From NCBI RefSeq assembly GCF_004005995.1, contig NZ_CP034767.1, positions 434,001 through 498,000 on the forward strand: DNA of 64,000 bases. Direction: 5' to 3'. Source of the stretch: Devosia sp. 1566 (GTDB taxonomy: Bacteria > Pseudomonadota > Alphaproteobacteria > Rhizobiales > Devosiaceae). The notes under the pieces are model-generated. The model was not told where the DNA came from and made no database searches. It was given only the letters and a program-made list of their open reading frames with translations. Of this stretch, positions 58,551-64,000 are shown piece after piece. The position numbers and the translations under genes were made by a program. Every line of letters starts with the position of its first letter. Position 1 is the first letter of the stretch.

Positions 58551-59972
58551 ATGGACCATTATGATATCGTGGTGATCGGCAGCGGCCCCGCCGGCCGCCG
58601 TGCCGCCGTGCAGGCAGCCAAGCTCGGCCGCTCGGTGCTGGTGGTGGAAAACCGGCTGCGCCTGGGTGGCGTTTCGGTCCATACCGGCACCATCCCTTCG
58701 AAAACCCTGCGCGAAACCGTGCTCAACCTTTCGGGTTGGCGCGAGCGCGGCTTTTATGGTCTCGCCTATCGGGTGAAAAAGGAGATCGAGGGCAAGGATC
58801 TGGGCTCGCGCCTGCGCAAGACGCTCGATTACGAAATCGAAGTGCTCGAGCATCAGTTCGCCCGCAATGGCGTGCGCACCTTTGGCGGCATGGCGCGCTT
58901 TCTTGATACCAACCGGATCAGCGTCACCGACCCCGATGGCGAAGAGCACGTCTTTTCCTTTGATTACGGCGTGATCGCCGTAGGCACCACCCCTTATCGC
59001 CCCGCCAATATCCCCTTCAACGACCGCTCCGTAGTGGATAGCGATAGCCTCGTGTTCGAGCCGCGCGTGCCCAAGAGCCTGACCGTGGTCGGGGCCGGCG
59101 TGATCGGCATCGAATACGCCACCATCTTTTCGGCGCTCGATGTGCCCGTCACCATCATCGAGCCCAAGGACACCATTCTCGATTTCATCGACCGCGAGAT
59201 CATCGAGGAGTTCACCCACGAACTGCGCCAGCGCGGCGTCACCTTGCGTCTCGGAGCCAAGGTCGATCAGGTCGAGCTCGATTCCGTAGGCTGGCCGATC
59301 GCGATCCTCGCCGACGGGCGCCGCATTCGCTCCGACATGCTGCTTTATGCGGCCGGCCGCTCTGGCGCGACCGCCAATCTGGGGCTCGAAAACGCCGGCA
59401 TCACCCCGCAGGATCGCGGCCGCCTCAAGGTCGACCCTGCCACCTTCCAAACCAATGTGCGCAACATCTATGCCGCCGGCGACGTAATCGGCTTTCCCTC
59501 GCTCGCCTCTACGTCCATGGAGCAGGGGCGGATTGCGGCCCTTCATGCCTGCGGCGCGGCCATGCACCCCGCTCCCGAGTTCTTCCCCTATGGCATCTAT
59601 GCCGTGCCCGAGATTTCAACTGTTGGGCTCACCGAGCAGCAGGTGCGCACGCAAGGCATTCCCTATGAAAGCGGCGTTGCGCGCTTCCGCGAAACCTCGC
59701 GCGGCCACATCATGGGCTTGCAGTCGGGCATGATGAAAATGATGTTTTCGCTCGAGGACCGCAAATTGCTGGGCGTCCACATCGTGGGGGAGGGCGCGAC
59801 CGAGCTCATTCATATCGGCCAGGCCGTGCTCAATCTGGGCGGCACGCTCGACTATTTCGTCGAGAATGCCTTCAATTACCCGACCTTGGCCGAAGCCTAC
59901 AAGATCGCCGCGCTGGACGCCTGGAACCGCATGCCGCGCCAGACCACCCCGCTCGCGGCCGCCTTGCCCTAG
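58551..59972 (+). CDS. sthA: soluble pyridine nucleotide transhydrogenase
   Basis: This 473-residue flavoprotein of the disulfide reductase fold has FAD motif VVIGSGPAGRRAAVQAAKLG, NAD motif VVGAGVIGIEYATIFSAL and the dimer domain (about 350-460). The redox Cys pair is missing (GGVSVHTGTIPSKTLRE), as expected for Si-specific transhydrogenase, which balances NADPH and NADH. Start 58551 follows CAAGGAG. Its stop overlaps that of the convergent gene (CTAG). Confidence 0.93.
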   Translation: MDHYDIVVIGSGPAGRRAAVQAAKLGRSVLVVENRLRLGGVSVHTGTIPSKTLRETVLNLSGWRERGFYGLAYRVKKEIEGKDLGSRLRKTLDYEIEVLEHQFARNGVRTFGGMARFLDTNRISVTDPDGEEHVFSFDYGVIAVGTTPYRPANIPFNDRSVVDSDSLVFEPRVPKSLTVVGAGVIGIEYATIFSALDVPVTIIEPKDTILDFIDREIIEEFTHELRQRGVTLRLGAKVDQVELDSVGWPIAILADGRRIRSDMLLYAAGRSGATANLGLENAGITPQDRGRLKVDPATFQTNVRNIYAAGDVIGFPSLASTSMEQGRIAALHACGAAMHPAPEFFPYGIYAVPEISTVGLTEQQVRTQGIPYESGVARFRETSRGHIMGLQSGMMKMMFSLEDRKLLGVHIVGEGATELIHIGQAVLNLGGTLDYFVENAFNYPTLAEAYKIAALDAWNRMPRQTTPLAAALP

Positions 59973-60814
59973 ACCTCTTCTTCGTGCTCGGACCAGCCGA
60001 TCACGAAGTCCCGCTCATGGCGCAAGCCGTCCCATTCCCGCAGCACGTCATTGTCATAAATCAGGGTATAGGGGCCGCGGTAACCGGCATTTTCGGCCGC
60101 AACGATGCAGGCGGAGTAATCCGCCTCATCGAGAACCCCAATATCTGAGAAATGCGCCTTGGCATGGCAGAGCTCCGCCCGCCCCGCGATGGATGCCAGC
60201 GCCTCGTATTTGCCCGGCCCCGACCAATTGCCAAAATCCATCAGCAATCCAACGCGTCCCTCCAGTTGATCGAGCAGCCAATGCACCTGCTGCGGCGTCG
60301 GCAACAGGTCAAACCAGTTCTCGGTCACGAGCCGCACCGATGAGCCCGCATTGCGATCAGCGAGGATGCGCAGCGCAGCCACCGAGCGATCCAGCGCCGC
60401 CATGGTCGGCTTCTGCTTGCCGGCAATCACCCGGGCATTGTCTGCGCCCAGTGTATTGGCGACTTCGATCCAGCCGGCAATCCAGTCCCGGTCGCGATCG
60501 CCATGCACGGGATCGGTGATGTCGCCGGCATCGATCAACAGGGTCTGCAGCCGCACCTCCGAATGCGCAAGGCTCGCCCGCAGTTCTTCCAGATAAATCG
60601 GATCACGGCTGCGCAGGTGAAACGACACCAGCTCGAGCCGGTGATAGCCATGTCGTTTCAGCGCCGAAGGCAGGTCGAGCAGGGTTTCGCTGCCCTCGCC
60701 ATAGGTCAGCTCCTCCCTCCCCACTTCATTGCTGGTCAAATCATGGGGATAGGTGCTGCCCAGCAGCCGGTGCAGCGACCAGCTCGAAACGGCAATTCGC
60801 TCTTCGGGGGTCAT
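59969..60814 (-). CDS. sugar phosphate isomerase/epimerase family protein (TIM barrel)
   Basis: This 281-residue protein of the xylose isomerase-like TIM barrel (AP endonuclease 2) superfamily has ISSWSLHRLLGS-type start (IAVSSWSLHRLLG), HRLELVSFHL, VRLVTENWFDLLPT, GLLMDFGNWSG, and the His/Lys segment AELCHAKAHFSD. Metal-binding Glu, Asp and His are in place, but the substrate is unknown. Start 60814 follows GAGGAGTG. It shares CTAG with the sthA stop. Confidence 0.82.
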   Translation of the reverse strand: MTPEERIAVSSWSLHRLLGSTYPHDLTSNEVGREELTYGEGSETLLDLPSALKRHGYHRLELVSFHLRSRDPIYLEELRASLAHSEVRLQTLLIDAGDITDPVHGDRDRDWIAGWIEVANTLGADNARVIAGKQKPTMAALDRSVAALRILADRNAGSSVRLVTENWFDLLPTPQQVHWLLDQLEGRVGLLMDFGNWSGPGKYEALASIAGRAELCHAKAHFSDIGVLDEADYSACIVAAENAGYRGPYTLIYDNDVLREWDGLRHERDFVIGWSEHEEEV

Positions 60815-60972
60815 GCAACAACACTCCTCTTCGGGTCCCCGAACACTGGCCCGCGGGGACACCGGGTGCAAGCCGGATCAGGGTGACTGGCTATCGCCCG
60901 CTTAACCATCCCGCTCGGGGCTGGCGGCTCCGCCCATCCCGCACTAAGCTGGTGAGCAGCAAGGGGGTTCCC

Positions 60973-62352
60973 ATGGCCGAGCAGTTTGATGCCATCATCA
61001 TCGGGGCGGGCCAGTCCGGGCCGTTCCTGGCCGCGCGGCTCGCCGAAGCCGGGCACAAGACGGCCCTCGTCGAGCGCACCCATCTCGGTGGCACCTGCGT
61101 CAATGATGGCTGCACCCCGACCAAAACCCTCGTCGCCAGCGCCCGCGCCGCCTGGATGGCCCGCCATGCCATCGATTACGGCGTTCTGCTCGATGGCCCG
61201 GTCCGCGTCGACATGCGGGCGGTCAAGGCGCGCAAGGACAAGGTCGTCAATGCTTCCGTGCAAAGCCTGACCGATTGGCTCGGCAACACCGAGGGGCTCG
61301 AACTCATCACCGGCTCCGCCCGCTTCGTCTCCCCCACCGAGGTCGAGGTCAACAACCGCCGCCTCACCGCCCCGCGCCTCTTCATTAACACCGGCGCCCG
61401 CCCAAGCATCCCCGATTGGCCGGGGATCGAGGATGTGCCCTATCTCACCAACACCACCATCCTCGAACTCGACACCCTCCCCGAGCATCTGGTGATTGCC
61501 GGCGCGAGCTATGTGGCGCTCGAATTTGCCCAGATCTATGCCCGGTTCGGCGCCAAGGTCACGATCGTCGCCCGCGGCGACCGTCCCGCCAGCCGCGAAG
61601 ACCCCGACATCTCCGCCGCCATCCGCCAGATCCTCGAGCGAGACGGCGTCCAGTTCCTGTTCGATACCGAAGTGCAGTCCGTCCGCCGCGACGGCACCGG
61701 CATCGCCTTGGCCCGCCGCGGCCCCAATGCCGACCAAACCCTCTCGGGCAGCCATCTCCTCCTTGCGCTCGGCCGCACCCCCAACAGCGAGGACCTCGAC
61801 CTCCCCGCCGCGGGCCTCGAGGCCGACAAGCATGGCTATATTCCCGCCGACGATCACCTGCGCACGGCGGTACCCGGCATCTGGGCCATGGGCGACATCA
61901 ACGGCCGCGGCGCCTGGACCCATACCTCCTACAACGAGTTCGAGATCGTCGCCGACAACCTCCTCGATGGCGGCACCCGTTCCATTGCCGGCCGCACCAC
62001 CGTCTACGGCCTCTTCATCGACCCGCCCCTGGGACGCATCGGCATCGGCGAAAGCGAAGCCCGTAAGCTCGGCCGCCCGGTGCTCAGTGCCACCATGCCC
62101 ATGAGCAAGGTCGCCCGCGCCCGCGAGCGGGGCGAAACCGAGGGGCTGATGAAGGTCTTTGTCGATGCGCAAACCCAGCGCATCCTCGGTGCCGCGATCC
62201 TTGGCATCCGCGGCGACGAGGTGGTGCAATCGCTGCTGCAGCTGATGACCGGCGATCTGCCCTACACCTCGATGACGCAGACGATGCACATCCACCCCAC
62301 CGTCACCGAACTCTTGCCGACGCTCCTTGCCGGCCTCAAGCCGCTGGACTAG
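60973..62352 (+). CDS. FAD-dependent pyridine nucleotide-disulfide oxidoreductase
   Basis: This 459-residue flavoprotein is related to dihydrolipoyl dehydrogenase and mercuric reductase. It has FAD motif IIIGAGQSGPFLAARLAEAG, redox pair GGTCVNDGCTPTK, NAD motif VIAGASYVALEFAQIYARFG and C-terminal His in MHIHPTVTELLPT. The NAD motif has Ala-Ser in place of the usual Gly-Gly. No mer genes or 2-oxoacid dehydrogenase genes are near, so the substrate is open. Start 60973 gives the normal N-terminus. Confidence 0.87.
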   Translation: MAEQFDAIIIGAGQSGPFLAARLAEAGHKTALVERTHLGGTCVNDGCTPTKTLVASARAAWMARHAIDYGVLLDGPVRVDMRAVKARKDKVVNASVQSLTDWLGNTEGLELITGSARFVSPTEVEVNNRRLTAPRLFINTGARPSIPDWPGIEDVPYLTNTTILELDTLPEHLVIAGASYVALEFAQIYARFGAKVTIVARGDRPASREDPDISAAIRQILERDGVQFLFDTEVQSVRRDGTGIALARRGPNADQTLSGSHLLLALGRTPNSEDLDLPAAGLEADKHGYIPADDHLRTAVPGIWAMGDINGRGAWTHTSYNEFEIVADNLLDGGTRSIAGRTTVYGLFIDPPLGRIGIGESEARKLGRPVLSATMPMSKVARARERGETEGLMKVFVDAQTQRILGAAILGIRGDEVVQSLLQLMTGDLPYTSMTQTMHIHPTVTELLPTLLAGLKPLD

Positions 62353-62357
62353 CCCCG

Positions 62358-62951
62358 CTACATCCCCGTCACGAGATACTGCGCCATGAACCACACTTCC
62401 TTGGCCAGAAACGGCACCTGGGTTTGCCAGCTGCGATAGCGCGTCGTGGGCGTCGGCGAGGGTCTGGCGATAACGCCCAGCCGGTCCGCGATCATGATTG
62501 CGCGGCGCATATGGATGGGGTCCGACACGATCAACACGCTGCCGATCCCATGCGCTTCCAGCACCGCCTTGCCAAAGGCGAGGTTCTCGATCGTCGTGCG
62601 CGATTGATCCTCGAGCACAACATCGCCCGCGGGCACGCCGCGCGACACGAGCCAGCGCCGGCTGGCCTCCGCCTCGGTCAAATCATCCTCGGGGCTGAGA
62701 CCTCCGGTGACGACAATGCGCCTGACTTGGCCGCGATCATGCAACTCCTGGGCATGGCGCAGCCGCTCCTCGAGCACCGGCGTCGGCCGCTCCCCGATCA
62801 CCGCTGCCCCCAGCACCAAAGCGGCGTCAGCGGGCTCGGCTGAGCTCGCTTCGCCATAGCGCCAGATATCGAAGGCCATGCCGCCGCACACCAGCACCAG
62901 CAAGAAACTTGCGGCGATGATGGCGCGGTAAACGCGCCGCGCTAGGCCCAT
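62358..62951 (-). CDS. YdcF/ElyC-like protein (DUF218)
   Basis: This 197-residue protein has an N-terminal membrane anchor (YRAIIAASFLLVLVCGGMAF) and a DUF218 domain: ADAALVLGAAV, RRIVVTGGLSPEDDLTEAEA, TTIENLAFGKAVL and VLIVSDPIHMRRAI. Members such as SanA, ElyC and YdcF relate to envelope functions. Start 62951 lies inside the end of the upstream aminopeptidase gene (10-nt overlap); further upstream in-frame sequence is unrelated. Confidence 0.87.
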   Translation of the reverse strand: MGLARRVYRAIIAASFLLVLVCGGMAFDIWRYGEASSAEPADAALVLGAAVIGERPTPVLEERLRHAQELHDRGQVRRIVVTGGLSPEDDLTEAEASRRWLVSRGVPAGDVVLEDQSRTTIENLAFGKAVLEAHGIGSVLIVSDPIHMRRAIMIADRLGVIARPSPTPTTRYRSWQTQVPFLAKEVWFMAQYLVTGM

Positions 62952-64000
62952 TCGCCCCCGCGCATCACCGGCTCGCGCGAGCCGTCGGCATGCACGCCAT
63001 CGATGTCGATCTTGTCCGAGCCAATCATCCAGTCGATATGGATATTGGAGCTGTTGCCGCCCTGGGCATTGATCTGCTCCTGGCTCAAATCCTTGCCGCC
63101 CACAAAGCAATCCGAATAGCACTGGCCCTGCGCGATGTGGCAGGAGGCGTTTTCGTCATAAAGCGTGTTGAAGAACAGGATCCCCGACGCCGAAATCGGC
63201 GAGGAATGGGGCACCAGCGCCACTTCACCCAAGCGACGAGCGCCCTCATCGGTGTCGAGCACCTTGTTGAAGATATCCTGCCCCTTGGATGCCTTGAGCT
63301 CCACCAGTCGCCCGCCCTCGAACCGGCCCTGCATCTCCTCGATCAGCGCGCCATTATGCGACAGCGGCTTGGTCGCCGCCACATAACCATCCACGCGCAT
63401 GCGGTGCGGCGTCGTGAACACTTCTTCGGTGGGGATATTGGGGTTGCAGGTGATGCCGTTCTTGGCTTCCGAGGCGCCGCCCTTCCAGCGATGCCCATCG
63501 GCAAGGCCCACCGTCAAATCGGTGTCCGGCCCGGTATAATGCAGCGCCGAAAACGCCTTGCCGTTCAGCCAGGTCCAGCGGCGCTTGAGATTGGCATTGT
63601 GCTCGGCCCAGGCGGCGATCGGGTCTTCCTGGTCGACACGGCTGGCCGCAAAAATGGCGTCGGCCAGCTTGCCCACCGCCACTTCCTCGCTATCATTGGG
63701 AAACACCAGCTTGGCCCAGGCCGCGCCCGGATAGGACACGATGTTCCAGTTGATGTCGAACCCGGTGATCAGCTGCAGCGCCGGCTTGTAGGCCGCCGAA
63801 TTGGCGCGATTGGCCCGGCCCACCTTGTCGGGGTCCTGGCCCGCCAGCATCATCGGATTGTCGCCCGAAATCGCCAGGCGCGCTGCGTTGTTCTTGAAGG
63901 CATCGGCCATGCCCTGGTAGAGCCAGCCCGCGGCGCGGTCAAAGCTCGCCTCACTGCCGTATTTGTAGCGCGCGAGCGTTGCTTCCTCATCGGCATAGAT
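62942..64000 (-). CDS. M29-family aminopeptidase, N-terminus outside the window
   Basis: 352 C-terminal residues are visible and the frame stays open to the window edge (first residues IYADEEATLARYKYG), so the gene starts beyond 64000. M29 (AmpS/AmpT) metal-site segments are EEMQGRFEGG, RLGEVALVPHSSPIS, YDENASCHIAQGQCY and NIHIDWMIGSDKIDIDG. It removes N-terminal amino acids from peptides. It overlaps the YdcF-like gene, suggesting an operon. Confidence 0.92.
   Translation of the reverse strand: MYADEEATLARYKYGSEASFDRAAGWLYQGMADAFKNNAARLAISGDNPMMLAGQDPDKVGRANRANSAAYKPALQLITGFDINWNIVSYPGAAWAKLVFPNDSEEVAVGKLADAIFAASRVDQEDPIAAWAEHNANLKRRWTWLNGKAFSALHYTGPDTDLTVGLADGHRWKGGASEAKNGITCNPNIPTEEVFTTPHRMRVDGYVAATKPLSHNGALIEEMQGRFEGGRLVELKASKGQDIFNKVLDTDEGARRLGEVALVPHSSPISASGILFFNTLYDENASCHIAQGQCYSDCFVGGKDLSQEQINAQGGNSSNIHIDWMIGSDKIDIDGVHADGSREPVMRGGEWA

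Noticed and set aside
61476-61560. Loss of function in the FAD oxidoreductase NAD-binding motif
   Set aside because: The change to GASYVALE is found in working members of the family, and FAD, disulfide and C-terminal His motifs are intact.

Overview
This 64 kb window is chromosomal sequence from a GC-rich alphaproteobacterium. Gene content and order point to the Hyphomicrobiales, most likely Devosia or a close relative. The signs are a tad/cpa pilus locus, def-fmt-truA convergent with dapD-dapE, an SRP RNA next to dnaX-ybaB-recR, CCCTCCCC-type palindromic repeats, and long genes packed with ATGA overlaps. This assignment is inferred, since no rRNA gene is present. I found no tRNA, rRNA, CRISPR array, IS element or prophage.

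Layout. 1-2321: the end of one half and all of the second half of a heterodimeric ABC exporter. 2422-4675: a TSUP permease, a LysR regulator and a periplasmic copper chaperone. 4833-8558: a siderophore-type iron ABC importer (binding protein, two permeases, ATPase) with a hairpin between the binding protein and the permeases. 8593-10260: a VOC protein, then a divergent HxlR regulator and SDR pair. 10283-14008: a minus-strand three-gene module of uncharacterised coiled-coil/membrane proteins. 14242-14718: a CoxG-like protein. 14895-28201: a continuous nucleoside uptake and catabolism cluster (BmpA-type ABC importer, cytidine deaminase, purine nucleoside phosphorylase, deoC, a two-domain ALDH16-like dehydrogenase, deoA, deoB, upp and a glyoxalase-like gene). 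28222-40131: a HAD phosphatase and a tad pilus locus (two TadE-like proteins, a lone secretin N-domain protein, Flp pilin, cpaA, cpaB, cpaC, cpaE, cpaF, tadB, tadC, tadD), without a visible cpaD. 40257-50434: aminopeptidase, ghrA-like reductase, membrane cytochrome c, pheA, dapD, dapE, two membrane proteins, truA, fmt and def. 50554-64000: GFA protein, an ArsR/SRPBCC pair, rmuC, small genes, recR, ybaB, dnaX, SRP RNA, LOG protein, sthA, a sugar isomerase-like protein, an FAD disulfide oxidoreductase, a YdcF-like protein and the C-terminal part of an M29 aminopeptidase.

How the genes work together. The nucleoside cluster is a complete route: import, deamination of cytidine, phosphorolysis of purine and pyrimidine nucleosides, deoxyribose phosphate conversion and cleavage, oxidation of the resulting aldehyde, and uracil salvage. 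The tad locus gives pilin, processing peptidase, secretin, motor and platform.

Most notable: (1) the three-gene coiled-coil module at 10283-14008; (2) a family of miniature hairpin repeats at 39267, 41601 and 53400 whose arms covary while a bulged T is kept, and which supply the stop codons of neighbouring genes; (3) an ArsR promoter whose geometry predicts a leaderless mRNA; (4) a tad locus lacking cpaD next to a stand-alone secretin N-domain gene; (5) an ALDH16-like gene inside the deo cluster.
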